From Polysphondylium violaceum (taxonomy: Eukaryota; Evosea; Eumycetozoa; Dictyosteliales; Dictyosteliaceae), in contig AJWJ01000035.1 of assembly GCA_000277445.1 (NCBI GenBank), positions 1-64,000 on the forward strand: a stretch of 64,000 bases of DNA. The letters run 5' to 3'. Under the pieces are notes generated by a model. The model was not told the origin of the DNA. It saw nothing but the letters and a program-made list of their open reading frames with translations, and made no database searches. The first letter of the stretch is position 1; each line of letters begins with the position of its first letter. Below, piece after piece: positions 9,970 through 21,500 of the stretch. Both the position numbers and the translations under genes were made by a program.

Positions 9970-10845
9970 ATGGCCACTTTAGTTGACAATAGATATGGTA
10001 AAGCTCGTGTCAGAGTTTTAAGAGTATTTAGAGAAAGCGAGCAAAAACACAATATCTTTGATTTTGATTGCCGTGTGTTGCTAAAGGGTGACTTTTCCGA
10101 CACCTATTTAACTGGCGACAACAGCAAAGTCGTTCCAACCGATACTGTCAAGAACACCATTTATATATTGGCCCAACAAGAGACTTTTAAGAGTTTGGAA
10201 GAGTTTGGCATCATTTTGGGCAAACACTTTATTGCCAACTATTCATGGGTGTCTGGTGTTGAAGCTGTCATGAAAGAAAATGTATGGAGACGTGTTCCAG
10301 TCACTGTCGGCACCACCAACACCACCAAAGAACACGATCACTCTTTCCAACGTGACAGAGAGGTCCACAATTGCACCGTCACCAGCAATCGTGGTAAAGC
10401 ACCCGTTGTCGTCTCTGGTATTGATGATTTACTCATCATGAAGACCACTCAATCTGGATTCGAAGGCTACAATAAATGCAAATACACCACTCTCAAGGAA
10501 ACCAAAGACAGAGTGTTTGCCACCGTTGTCACTGCCAATTGGACTTACAACAGTCTCAATGTCGACTACACCCTCGCCTTTGAGAAATTCAAACAATCCG
10601 TCTATGATATCTTTGCCCTCACCTACTCTAAATCTGTACAAGAAACCCTCTATCTCATGGCCAAAAAAGCCATGGAATTGTGTCCACAAATTGAACAAGT
10701 TCATCTCTCCTTACCAAACAAACACGCCTTTGGATTTGATTTCGCTAGATTAAATCTTGAAAACAAAAACGTTGTATTCCAACCAGTTGAAGAACCATCT
10801 GGTTTAATTGAAGGTACTATTAAAAGAACCAATGCTAAACTTTAA
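9970..10845 (+). CDS. uox: Urate oxidase (uricase), peroxisomal
   Basis: 291 aa, single exon. Oxidises urate to 5-hydroxyisourate with O2, the first step of purine ring breakdown to allantoin. Two T-fold (tunnelling) halves are visible: N-terminal GKARVRVLRV ... VVPTDTVKNTIYILA, with the catalytic Thr of the PTDT segment, and C-terminal DDLLIMKTTQSGFEGY ... DRVFATVVTANWTY. The ending NAKL fits a PTS1 peroxisomal signal (AKL type). Length is normal for the family (about 300). The start ATG is preceded by an AT-rich leader and no upstream in-frame ATG competes. Intronless while most neighbours have introns, which is common for this gene class in dictyostelids as far as I know. Very confident. 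Confidence 0.97.
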   Translation: MATLVDNRYGKARVRVLRVFRESEQKHNIFDFDCRVLLKGDFSDTYLTGDNSKVVPTDTVKNTIYILAQQETFKSLEEFGIILGKHFIANYSWVSGVEAVMKENVWRRVPVTVGTTNTTKEHDHSFQRDREVHNCTVTSNRGKAPVVVSGIDDLLIMKTTQSGFEGYNKCKYTTLKETKDRVFATVVTANWTYNSLNVDYTLAFEKFKQSVYDIFALTYSKSVQETLYLMAKKAMELCPQIEQVHLSLPNKHAFGFDFARLNLENKNVVFQPVEEPSGLIEGTIKRTNAKL

Positions 10846-10902
10846 ACAAATAATTTGTATTATATATAATTATCATCATCTCTTTAAAATAAATATGATT
10901 AA

Positions 10903-10929
10903 TATTATCTTGTTTATGGCAAGATAATA
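10903..10929. other. Perfect 10-bp hairpin between convergent 3' ends
   Basis: TATTATCTTG (10903-10912), a 7-nt loop, then CAAGATAATA (10920-10929). It lies 57 bp past the uricase stop and 62 bp past the ARV1 stop on the other strand, so either transcript could fold it in its 3' UTR. Function unknown. Confidence 0.6.
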
Positions 10930-10991
10930 GTGTTTTTTAAACTTAAATGTATCTTCCTTTTCTTGTTTTTAATTAATAGTTGTTTATTATA

Positions 10992-12047
10992 TTATACAAT
11001 ACACAATAACATTGATGTATCAAATAGATAGATAATAGATTGAAATATTAATTTAACTATAAATCCAAATGCTACAAAACATCCTGCTTTAAAAGTACTT
11101 GTATCCAAAAATACTATAGTAGTATGTGGTGTTAATACTATGCATCTATCTCTACTGATTATTATTAAATATTAAATACCTTTAATTGCTACGATGTTTG
11201 ATGATAAAACAAAAACATTCAATATAGCACTAAAACTAAATGGATAATCCCAAATCATCATTAAAACTAAAAAACCTTTACCAAAACTAGACAATATAAT
11301 AGACATTACTAAATAGTTGTATTTAATAATTGCATATCTTGATTGATAAATAAGTCGAACTGAAAATATAATCGCTATAATAAACACTGCAAACTCTGCT
11401 ATTGCTGTAATAAATATGAACCAATATCTATCATAGGGAACATCATCTTGCCAATCATAATAATAAAATGCTGATTTAGGTTGGGTATATTCACAATATT
11501 GTTTCACTCTTAACCACTTTACATCTTTATCATAAACAATAGATGATGATGATGGTGATGATAACGATGATTAGTTTTAGTAAGAGTCTTGATAATATAA
11601 TAAAATAATAAATAATAATTACATGATTCAAAAAATATATAGACTACAAGTACTTTTAAATATTGAATCTAAAGATAGGATGAATAATATTAATATCCAT
11701 AATTGTTACAAAAGTAGAAATAACAATAACTTACAGGTATACCAAAGTCACGATAATGTTGCCTATTGAATAATAAATGTCTATATGCTTGTGCTTTGTG
11801 TAAAAAGAGATCTAAAAATACAATTATAAAATCATATTCTACATATTTATCTGCAATTTGTTGACAGTTTTGATGATTCTATAAACATATATTTATAAAG
11901 TAGAGTAGTTGTATACTATTAGTATTCATGTGAAAAGATACGTGATAACACACATACACATCTAGTTAATCTAATGTTTCCACTCCCACTTTTACCAAAT
12001 TCCTTATAAACATCATTTACAGGTTTTCCGCACTCTATGCAAATCAT
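10992..12047 (-). CDS. arv1: ARV1-like ER membrane lipid-homeostasis protein
   Basis: 230 aa from four exons: 11958-12047, 11735-11878, 11180-11516, 10992-11113; all GT/AG and phases agree. N-terminal zinc-ribbon-like homology domain: MICIECGKPVNDVYKEFG ... NIRLTRC, then QQIADKYVEYD and FLDLFLHKAQAYRHLLFN, the hallmark ARV1 block. Three or four membrane helices follow (about 130-150, 165-180, 190-225). ARV1 works in the ER in sterol trafficking and GPI-anchor assembly. In other species the second Cys pair is CxxC; the splice that keeps the frame here gives CNHQNC (Cx4C). The join into exon 3 (at TGGTTAAGAGTG) is the only phase-compatible AG I found, but is the weakest join. Confidence 0.85.
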
Positions 12048-12268
12048 GATTCGTTTGTTGCTTTCCCAAAAGATGAAAAGATTTACTTGGGCTAATTTTA
12101 AAATCAATCATTTTCTTTTCAAAAGTTACTTGGTTTTGAATTGAGTTGAATTGTGGAAAATCTTAGATTTTTATATAAATGAGGATACTATTCATATTAT
12201 GTTAACAAAAAAATTATCTAAATTTTAAAATAAACAAATATTTTACGGCGAAGCCATTTTCGCATCAA

Positions 12269-12339
12269 GGCTCCATAGCATAGTGGTATTGCGCTTCCCT
12301 AGTAAGGAAGAGGTCATGGGTTCGATCCCCATTGGAGCC
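12269..12339 (+). tRNA. tRNA-Thr (anticodon AGU)
   Basis: 71-nt cloverleaf without intron. Acceptor GGCTCCA pairs fully with TGGAGCC; D arm GCA/TGC; anticodon stem CTTCC/GGAAG with loop CTAGTAA, anticodon AGT; T arm ATGGG/CCCAT with loop TTCGATC. Internal pol III promoters are present: A box TAGCATAGTGG (12276-12286) and B box GGTTCGATCCC (12319-12329). A T5 pol III terminator follows at once (12340-12344). The anticodon reads Thr ACU (and ACC after A34 deamination). Dictyostelid retroelements often target tRNA flanks; none is seen within a few hundred bp here. Confidence 0.95.
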
Positions 12340-12344
12340 TTTTT

Positions 12345-13120
12345 AAATGATAAAATCTTTTATCGGGGGGGAATCTTCATTAATTTTGAAATATTTTTAA
12401 TAAACAATTGTAATGCAAAAAGCATTACCGTTTTTGGAAATAATTCAATATCTCTTAATAACAGATCTGATATCTGGATTATCCTTAAATAGAAAATAGG
12501 TTTTTGAATGCTCAAGTTTATTTACATTAAATTTATCTTTTATTTTTTTTTTTTTTTAAACAATGATATTAATCATTGTATTATTAGTACACATAGATAT
12601 TAGACAAAATAAAGATAACCTTATTGGGTGAGACGGGTTTTGCATTACATATTGGTGAACAGTAAAATAACAATTAAACTATATAGTTTATGTGATATTT
12701 AATATTGTTTAAGCCGATGAATTGTACTTTTATTCTTGACAAAACCCAAGCTTTGATAGTTTTGGGGAAAACATGAAACTGTTCTCAGAGATCAATTATT
12801 TACTTATTTTGATTTATACACATTATCTGAAAGTTTGATTTACATATGATAGAAAATGATCAGTATTAATAGAATAATTATTTAATTTGTTTTAAATAAA
12901 CCTTTGTATTATTTTCTTTTATTTCATTAATAGAATTATTTTGACAGATTCATAGCTAAATCTAGACACTGGAGTATTAGATGTTCCAGTAGATTTTTTT
13001 GGAAAAAAGTTGTTTTTAATATGATATTCTTAAAATAAATACAGTTTTTACTTAAAACAAACAAACAATCAGATGGGTAATGCTTAGTTTGCAAGAATAA
13101 TTTTTTATTACGAAATAAAA
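12345..13120. other. Gene-free flank downstream of tRNA-Thr
   Basis: No credible reading frame. Small inverted repeats: ACAATGAT/ATCATTGT (12560-12579), a perfect 16-nt palindrome TAAACTATATAGTTTA (12675-12690), and GAACAGT (12657-12663) with ACTGTTC (12778-12784). None forms a recognisable element end. Confidence 0.5.
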
Positions 13121-14176
13121 TTAAAAGAGTCCATTATAATAATCATAAAAAGCTTGGTCAATTTCAGCTTCTGTGTTCATTATAAATGGTCCTTGACGGA
13201 CCATTTCTTCATTGATTGGAGTGCATGATGCTATAAAAAATCTAACACATATATCTTTGTTTGTGTATACATCAATATGAGTTTGATCCTTTTCACGACT
13301 AAAAACACCCAATTGAGATTCAAAAACTTGCTTTTCAAAATCTTTTGGGCCAAATTTAGCTGACCCTTGATATACATATACTATGGTTGAATTATCAACA
13401 GGAAATGGAAGATTTAACGATGAATTTGGTGGTAAAAAGACATCTAAAAAAATTGGATTTGATACAGGATCGTTAAGAGGACCTATTTGATCTTTAAAAC
13501 ATCCTGCAAAAACTATTACTTGGCCTCCATTCTCTTGTTTCACTCGGGGAATATCATTTTCTTGAAAGTTTTGGTAACTTGGTTCGCCCATTTTAAAATG
13601 ATTTGGCAAATTGACCCAAAGTTCAAAAAAATGATTCTTTATTTGATGCTCTTGTTTTAAACGACTACTATGAATCAAACCTCTTCCAGCTAATTAGTTG
13701 GATAAAAGGTGATAATTAGTATCTATTTTAAAAAAAAAAAAGAAACAATTTTTTTAATCTTACCATTCATCCATTGAATTGAGCCTGCTTTCAAAATACC
13801 ACAATTACCTTTATTATCTTTATATTCAATCTAGTATTTGAAAAACAGTGATTTAGTTATTTAATACTAAAGAAAATAGTTTAAAACATACATCATTACC
13901 TTCCAGTAGTATCTTTACTATACTATATCCTCGATGAGGAGTAGATTTAAAACCTGAAATATAGTCATCTATAGAATTATCTCTTTAGGTTTGATTTAAT
14001 AAATAAATAACTTTGATAACTCCTATCTTTGTACAATATAAAATATACTTTATAAATTCATCAAATAAAATAAAAGGATCCACAGATCGTATTGTAGAAC
14101 CTATAGTCCTAATTAATTGTATCCCATCTCCATCCTCTTGACATCGTCCTTCATAAATATTTGATAAAACTCGAGA

Positions 14177-14220
<44 letters not shown>

Positions 14221-14221
14221 T
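13121..14221 (-). CDS. Pirin-family bicupin protein with a degraded metal site
   Basis: 299 aa from four exons: 14049-14221, 13892-13982, 13764-13830, 13121-13689. Starts with an Asn run, then RTIGSTIRSVDPFILFDEF, FKSTPHRGYSIVKILLEGND, GSIQWMNAGRGLIHS, ELWVNLPNHFKMGEPSYQ and the C-terminal QGPFIMNTEAEIDQAFYDY, all aligning with human pirin. Human pirin binds Fe with His56, His58, His101 and Glu103. Here the first His of HPH is Thr (TPH) and the Glu of HAE is Ser (HSS), so only two ligands remain. Pirins are nuclear redox-sensing cofactors or quercetinases; this copy may be structural or non-catalytic. An alternative upstream start beginning MGQSPMDIDDINN (about 14245-14300) would need a weak GTTCAT donor. 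Confidence 0.9.
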
Positions 14222-14652
14222 TTCTAAATTGAACGTATTACTATATTAATTCAAATGAACCATTATTTATATCGTCTATGTCCATTGGACTTTGCCCCAT
14301 TGATCCAACAGAAACAATCTATTCTGGTGGTGTCGCGACATGAAAAGATGGAATCTAATAGAAAATTGTGGTAAATGTGCCAAAAAAAAAGATTTTACAA
14401 AATTTCGTGCATAATTGGTTTTAGAATTCACATAGATTCAGTGTTCCGGAATTATGATAAAATGTTAAATCATGATTATACATTATTTCAATGTTTCATC
14501 GAATCTTTGAATTTGAACATCTGTGGGTGTGTAAAGAGTGATGACCAACAATTATTTTAAAAAAAAATGAAATGAAAAGATTTTTTTATTTTTTTATTTT
14601 TTTCTATTATTCTAATCTATGAATGGTCAGAAATTGATTACAAATAAAAGAG
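14222..14652. promoter_or_regulatory. Divergent spacer between the pirin and TIMMDC1-like genes
   Basis: 430 bp, AT-rich. On the minus strand a short peptide frame beginning MGQSPMDIDDINN lies just upstream of the pirin start and could be a pirin upstream exon or uORF. Nothing else stands out. Confidence 0.5.
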
Positions 14653-15662
14653 ATGACAAATAATGAAGAGAGTGTAGCTGATAGATTTAAGAGAATATCT
14701 GAAAATAAAAGAAACAGAGATATTCAACAACAACAACAAAAGAACCAAAATGTAGATATAGAAAGCAATGATACTAGTAACAACAACAATGAGAATATTG
14801 AAGCTTTGAAACCATATATATCCCAAGATTTAGAAAAGAGAAAATTGGAACTTGAAAAAGAGATTTATGAAATTAACTCGATTCTCTCTGGTACAGCACC
14901 AAGATCAACCAAAGTTTCAGAGGCAAATAAAGCACCAGAAAAACATTGGTATTCAGATTATAAAATATTAAACGATACTTTTAATCATCCCGATTATGAT
15001 AAATGGAAGAAATCAACATCAATCATTGCCTTTACCGGTCTTGTATATGGTGGTGCTACAGGCTACACTGATGCCGTTCAATATATAAAAGAATCTATTG
15101 CCAAAAATGTTAATAATCCAATGAATTTATCATCTGTATGTATATTGAAACTGTTTTACATAGATGAAATCAAACTTGTTGTATTAACTATATATATGAT
15201 ATGATAGATTCAATTAAATTCTAGAAGAACCATTGGTCTTATGGTTTTTAAAAACTCATTATTATACAGTTATAGATTGGGTTTATATTCAGGTGTTTTT
15301 TTAGGTGTTGAATCAATTTTAAAGAATAATGTTTTTGGTGAAAGTATATTAAATAAGACTATGGGTGGTACAGCTGTTGGTGTCATCACCGGAATGCACG
15401 TTAGTAGGTATTGGTAGTAGTGCTAATAGTCGTAGTAATCATCATAATAATTCATCATATTAATTCAATTATTATTATTATAATAGGAAAGAGAGGAGGA
15501 CCAATTGCATTTGGATCTTCGGTTGCCATCGGCACAGTTTTGGGTTTTTTGATGGGTGCCTCAGATATATTATTAGACAACTATATATTTAAAAAAGAAA
15601 AGGTAGGCAATTCTATTCCCGTTGTTGAAACTACTCCTTCAAATGACCAAGCTAATAAATAA
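14653..15662 (+). CDS. Tim17/Tim22/Tim23-family membrane protein, TIMMDC1-like
   Basis: 281 aa from three exons: 14653-15135, 15208-15399, 15492-15662. The N-terminal 90 residues are charged with Gln/Asn runs and a predicted coiled coil (LEKRKLELEKEIYEINSIL). The rest carries four hydrophobic, Gly-rich segments: SIIAFTGLVYGGATGYTDA, YSYRLGLYSGVFLGVES, TMGGTAVGVITGMH and AFGSSVAIGTVLGFLMGAS. This Gly-patterned four-helix layout is that of Tim17/22/23 proteins. Length and the YRxGxxxG block suit TIMMDC1, an inner-membrane assembly factor for complex I. The second intron boundaries are ambiguous: donor GTTAGT or GTATTG, acceptor after AAAG or AAAGAG, each giving nearly the same protein. Confidence 0.75.
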
Positions 15663-15871
15663 TAGAAATCACCTTCCCCAATTATTTATTTTTTGATCAA
15701 AATTCTCTTCGTTTTCGTTTTTTTTTTTTATTTTTTTTAATTTTTATAAAATTTTTAGACGATTTTCGTTTTTTTTTTTTTTTTTAGTTTCATTAAAAAA
15801 CTTGTCTGAATATTCACGAGTCGCTCATCTCTTTGTCCTTATCCTTTTTCAATTTACACTATACATAGAAA

Positions 15872-18386
15872 ATGACAGACTTTGTAAGAGGCAAAACTCA
15901 ACATAAAAAGATCTCTGCCGAAAAGGATGATGAAGAAATTATTTCTTCAAAGAGAATCGTACCAAAGAGACCAAATCAAAGCGATAAAGATAAAAAAGTA
16001 TCAAAGAAATTAAAATCTGAAACCACAGAGACCACAGAATCTGATAAAGACAAGAATCTTTTCACATCAGCTTACAGCCAATTAAAGAATATTAAAAAAC
16101 ATAAAAATGCCTCAAATCTTGAAAATTTAACACCAACTCAAGCTAAAGAATACATTGCCGATCCAAACAACAGTCTCACAAGAAAAGAAGAAGAGGATGC
16201 CAAGCGTATGCTTCCTTTCTTGAGAAAAAATATTCCAACCTCTGCTACTAGAATAATGAAAAAAGTAAGTATCACTCAATACCTACCTGTTTTCCAGTCT
16301 CATTTGATCATTTATATTAACGCGCATATATTATAATTAATGATTTAGGATTTACATCCAGGTATGGTTGTATTAGCAAGTTTTGAATCTATTAGTGAAA
16401 TCGATATTACAATTAGTTTACCATTTGGTTTAAAGGGTTTTGTCAAGTTTAATGAAATTTCAGATTCATTCACAGAGTGGATGACAAAAGTATTGGAAAA
16501 TGACCAAGGAAATGATTCCAATTTCAAAAAGATGAAAACCATTTCAGATCAATTGAGAAAGATGTTTAGCAAGGGTCAATTAATCAAATGTGGTATCGTC
16601 GGTTTAACCGATCACCACACTGAGGGTTTACATTGTACTTTTAGACCAGAGGTAGTCAACTCTGGTTGTTCTATCGACACTTTTGCCGAAGGTATGACTA
16701 TCTATGGTACCGTACAAAGTATTCAAGACAAAGGTTACATTGTATCCTTTGGTTCCAATGATTACAATGGATTTTTAGAATTTAAAAACACTTGTTACTA
16801 TCATCCAGGCTCCACCAACGAGGATCCAGTTGCACTTTATGTTGGTCAACCAGTTGAATGCGCCATTTTAGAAGTTGATAAATCCACCAAAACTTTGAAG
16901 TTATCTGCTTCACATCAATTGGTTTCTAGAGCAACCATCAAAAATAGTGAAGTTGTTACAATGGATTCAATCAAAGCCGGTATGTTGGTCGAAACCAAAG
17001 TACTTGCTGTTTTAAATAATGGTTTACATTTGGCCTTCTTGGATTTCTTTGCAGGTGATGTTTTTATATTACATGTTCAAAACAATTTAGAATCCTATAA
17101 ACCAGATCAAAATGTATGTGTTTATATCTCTTTATTCCTCTATTCTATACTTCATTCACTAATTATTATAACAACAGTTAAAAGCCAGAATTTTATTTGT
17201 TAATCAAGTTCAAAAGAGAATTGGTTTATCATGTTTGAATCATATTTTAGGTTACAAACCATATCCATTTGGTACTTTAAAGACTGGTCAAATTATTGAA
17301 GAAAATCAATTAACCATTGAAAAAGTAGATCCATTGGAAATGATTGTATCCAAACCATCAACAGCTGTTGGACAAAGTGCCAATGCTTTGGTCAAAGGTT
17401 ACATTCATCTCAATGAATCTGAAACAAATGTTGACAATTTGACCAATGCATTCAAGAGAGCTAGTAAATTAAACAAGAAATGCAGAGTCAAGCATTTGGA
17501 TTATTTGGATGGTATGGCCACCTACACTTGCAAATCCAAAGAAATTGAAAAGACTTTCTACTCTTATCAAGATATCCAATGTGGAATGATTCTCAATGGA
17601 AAGATTAAACAAGTTAGAGATGACTCTTTAGAAGTTGAGATTGCCCCATCCATCTATGCCGTCGTTCCAAGAAATTCTATGGCCGAGATGATTGTCAGAG
17701 AGCCCGCTAAAATGTTTAAAGTTGGTCAAGTTGTCAAAGTCCGTGTTATCACTGTCGATGCCGAGAAGAAACGTCTTGTCGTCACCCTCAAGAAATCACT
17801 TATTCACAGTGAATATCCAATCATTTCAAACCAAGAATACACTGTTCCACCAGGTACCCTCTCACACGGTGTCATTACCAAAACAACACCCAACTTGGTA
17901 TTTGTTTCATTTTATAACAATTGTTTCGGTGTTGTTCAACGTCAAGAATTATCCAAGAGCATCGTTGAATCCACTCAAAGACAATTCCCAATTGGTAGAA
18001 CTGTTTTGACTAGAGTCTTACAAAAAGGTAAAAATGGTCTCAACCTTTCTTTGATCATTGAAGAAAGTGATTTTGAAACTCACAGACAAATTATGGATAG
18101 ATTAATCAAAGAACAACAAGATAAAATGATGAAAGAACAACAAAATAATCAACAAGACAACCAAGAAAGTGAACAAGAAGAATCCGAACAAGAAGAATCT
18201 GAACAAGAAAACGAATCTGAACAAGAATCATCTGAATCTGAAAGTGAAGAATCTGAATCCGAACAAGAATCTGAATCTGAATCTGAACCAGAACCAACTC
18301 CAGCTCCAGTTAAAAAACAACCAACCAAACCAACCACTGCCCCTGCTAAAAAACAAGCACCATCCAAGGTCGCTAAAACCAAATAA
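15872..18386 (+). CDS. RRP5/PDCD11-like ribosome biogenesis protein, N-terminal S1-repeat half only
   Basis: 788 aa from three exons: 15872-16264, 16349-17113, 17178-18386. Basic N-tail, then successive S1 RNA-binding repeats: LHPGMVVLASFESISEIDITISLPFGLKGFV (first S1 of RRP5), EGMTIYGTVQSIQDKGYIVSFG, KAGMLVETKVLAVLNNGLHLAFL, QCGMILNGKIKQVRDDSLEVEI with LVVTLKKSLIHSEYPII, and PGTLSHGVITKTTPNLVFVSFYNN. Order and linkers follow human PDCD11 residues ~80-700. The protein then ends in a Glu/Gln/Ser tract and a Lys/Pro/Ala tail. The later S1 repeats and the C-terminal HAT/TPR domain (to ~1870 aa in human) are absent and do not follow downstream, where smc4 starts 197 bp later. RRP5 acts in the nucleolus in 18S and 5.8S maturation. 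Confidence 0.85.
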
Positions 18387-18583
18387 AACTTATAATTTCA
18401 TTTTTAATTTAAACTATTAATAATATTATTCCGGTGCATTTTATTGGAAATCAAAAGCGCGCCTTTTTTTTAAATTATTTTTGACTTTTTTTTTTTTTTT
18501 CCCTCTATTTTTTTCGTCGCATTATATTATTTGGAGATATTTCTCATTTGATTTAATACTTTCCTACAGACATCATACTAATA

Positions 18584-21500
18584 ATGGTTGGATCAAAAAC
18601 AATCACAAGGAAGAGAAAAGAATCTTCGTCATCATCATCATCATCTAAAGAGAAACCAAAATCTACATCTCCTGATACAGATATTGATATGGAGGATGTA
18701 GAAGAACAAGAAATAGAATCTCAAGATGAACAAGAAGAAAATAGTCAAGAAGAGGAGAGTGAGCAAGAAGAGGAAAGTGAGGAGGAAGAGAGTGAAGAAG
18801 AGGAGAAAGTTAAACCCAAACCAACATCTATAAAAAACAAAGCAGCTACTCCTACCCCACCCTCTTCACAACAACAAAATAAATCTAAATCTAGTAATCC
18901 TACAAATGTTATATCACAACCATCACAATCATCTGCTATACCAACTACAACACCACCAACAAATCAAAAGAGCAATAACAGATTAATGTTAACAAAGATT
19001 GTCATGGAGAATTTTAAATCATATGCCGGTATTCAAGAAGTTGGTCCATTTCATAAATCATTTAGTTCTATTGTTGGTCCAAATGGTAGTGGTAAATCAA
19101 ATGTAATCGATGCTATTTTATTTGTATTTGGTTTTGGCTCAAGTAAACTTAGACACAAGAATTTATCTGAACTTATTCACAACTCTGAAAAACATAAAAA
19201 CATGAAAGAAGGTCGTGTTTCTGTTTATTTTCAAGATATTATAGATGACGTATGTGTATTCGATCCTATTATATACATTATATATAATATAAACACTAAT
19301 ATATATTTATAATACAATTAATAGCAAAGTGGTGAAGATTATCAAGTTGTACCAGGTTCAGGTTTTGTAGTTACTCGTAAAGCATTTAAAGGTAAAACTG
19401 GTAGTGAATATACTCTTAATGACAAACCAATTAAAGCAGAGGAACTTAAAAACTTTTTATTAAAGAAGGGTATTGATTTAGATAATAACCGTTTTCTTAT
19501 TTTACAAGTAAGTTGTTGTTATAATTATTTACACAAAGTTCACTATGATATATGTATTAATATATTATATTTAGGGAGAAGTTGAACAAATTGCAATGAT
19601 GAAACCAAAGGGTCAAACAAAAGATCAGGAAGGACTTTTGGAATTTTTAGAAGATATTATTGGTTCAAATAAATACGTTCAAGAGATTGAAGATACATTT
19701 AAGAAAATTGAAATTGCAAATGAAGAAAAGACAACATCAAACAATCGTATGAAACAAGCAGAAAAGACGAGAGACGCTCTCAAAGAAGATAAAGAAGAGG
19801 CTGAACAATTTATCCTCAAACAAAGAGAATCGATTGACAAGAAATCCATTATCTACCAAATCAAGAGATCACAAGCTGAGTCTCAAAAGATCAAAGCCAA
19901 AGAACAACAAATTGTACTCGCCGAACAATTGGCCAAGGAAAGAGAATCTGCTAAAAAGTATAACGACAAGGTCAAAGAAATCGATGCTAAAATCAAAGGC
20001 GAAAACAAGGAATTGAATGAACTCAACCAAAACTTGTCTAAAGCCAAGGAAGAGTTACATGCATTTGGAAAGAGATCTGTAAAGTATCAAGAGGACTACA
20101 AACACTTAAAGACAAAGATTAAAAAGAACACCACCATCATTGAAGAAGAGAAAAAGAAACAAAGTGAATATGAAAGAGCCAAGGTGTTGCACACTCAAGA
20201 CATAAAGAAATACGAAGCACTTCAAAAAGAATTGCCAGCCAAGTTGGCCACAGAGGAAAAGAAATTGGATTCGATGTTGGCCTCACTCAAGGGCGAGATA
20301 TCACATCTTCAAAAAGAAATGGAGGAAAAACAAAAACAACTCATGCCATGGAGTAAGAAACAGAGCGAGTGTCAAAGTAAAGTCGATGTACTCCAATCTG
20401 AACTCAATGTCCTTAGCAAAGACTTTAAAAATGCCTCTGCAAACTTGGAGGCTGCCAACCAAGCCATGGAAGAGGCCAAGGTGATCTTGTCAAGTAGAAA
20501 AAAAGATATCACCACCTCGAAAAAAGAGTTGAGCAACATAGACAAAGAGATTGAAGAGTTGAATCAAGCATTAAAAGAAAAGAAACAACAACACGAAGAC
20601 GTCTATAGAGAAGTGTTGGTCAGTAGAAGTAAACTCGAGGAAACCAAATCAAATCTCTCAGAAAACACATCACGTAATGCCATCATTGACCGTCTTATGA
20701 AATTAAAAGAAAACAACACCATTCCCGGCATTCAAGGTAGATTGGGTGATTTGGGTGCCATAGACAAGAAATACGATGTTGCCATCTCTACCGCCTGTGG
20801 CTCAAGACTTGATTTCATTCTTGTTGATACAACTGCAACCGCCGAGGCTTGTATTGAGATTTTGAGAAAAGAGAATCTTGGCAGAGCTTCCTTTGCCATC
20901 ATGGACAAGATCTCTAATCTTGAACCAAAGACCAGACCAAAGAGCACACCAGAAAATGCACCAAGACTATTTGATTTAATTAAAATGAGAAACAAAGAAC
21001 ACGCCACTGGTTTCTATTTTGCCGTCTATGATACTTTGGTTGCTGAAAACCTTGACCAAGCATCCCGTATTGCCTATGGTAAAGAGAGATATCGTGTTGT
21101 CACTCTTGATGGTTCCCTCATTGATATTAGTGGTGCCATGTCTGGCGGTGGCACAAGAGTGATCAAAGGTGCAATGAGCTCCAAACTTGCTGGCGATCCA
21201 AAGGAAGACAAGAAAATCATTGCCTCTCTTACCAAACAAATTGAAGAATTGGAACAAAAGCTCACAGGCATCAAAGAAGAGATCTCTAACATTGAAAATG
21301 AAATCACAAAGAAAAATATGAGAAAATCTAGTCTTCAAGTTGAATTGCCAAAGATGGACATTGATATCAAAGTTGCCACACAAAAGCAAGAGGAATTGAC
21401 CAAAGTTATACCCGAGTTGAAAGCCAAAGTAAAACTATCGGCAGAAAGAGAAGAACAAATTGACAAAGTAAAGAAATCTCTTGCCACCGATCAAAAAGAA

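Noticed and set aside
11919-12107. 62-codon minus frame starting 20 codons upstream of ARV1
   Set aside because: It is ARV1 exon 1 with a leader and intron read-through; the conserved start is MICIECG.
12283-12492. 69-codon plus frame over the tRNA
   Set aside because: It overlaps the tRNA-Thr gene and its terminator; no protein features.
12045-13120. Search for a tRNA-targeted retroelement beside tRNA-Thr
   Set aside because: No reverse transcriptase, integrase, long terminal repeat or target duplication signal is visible in either flank.
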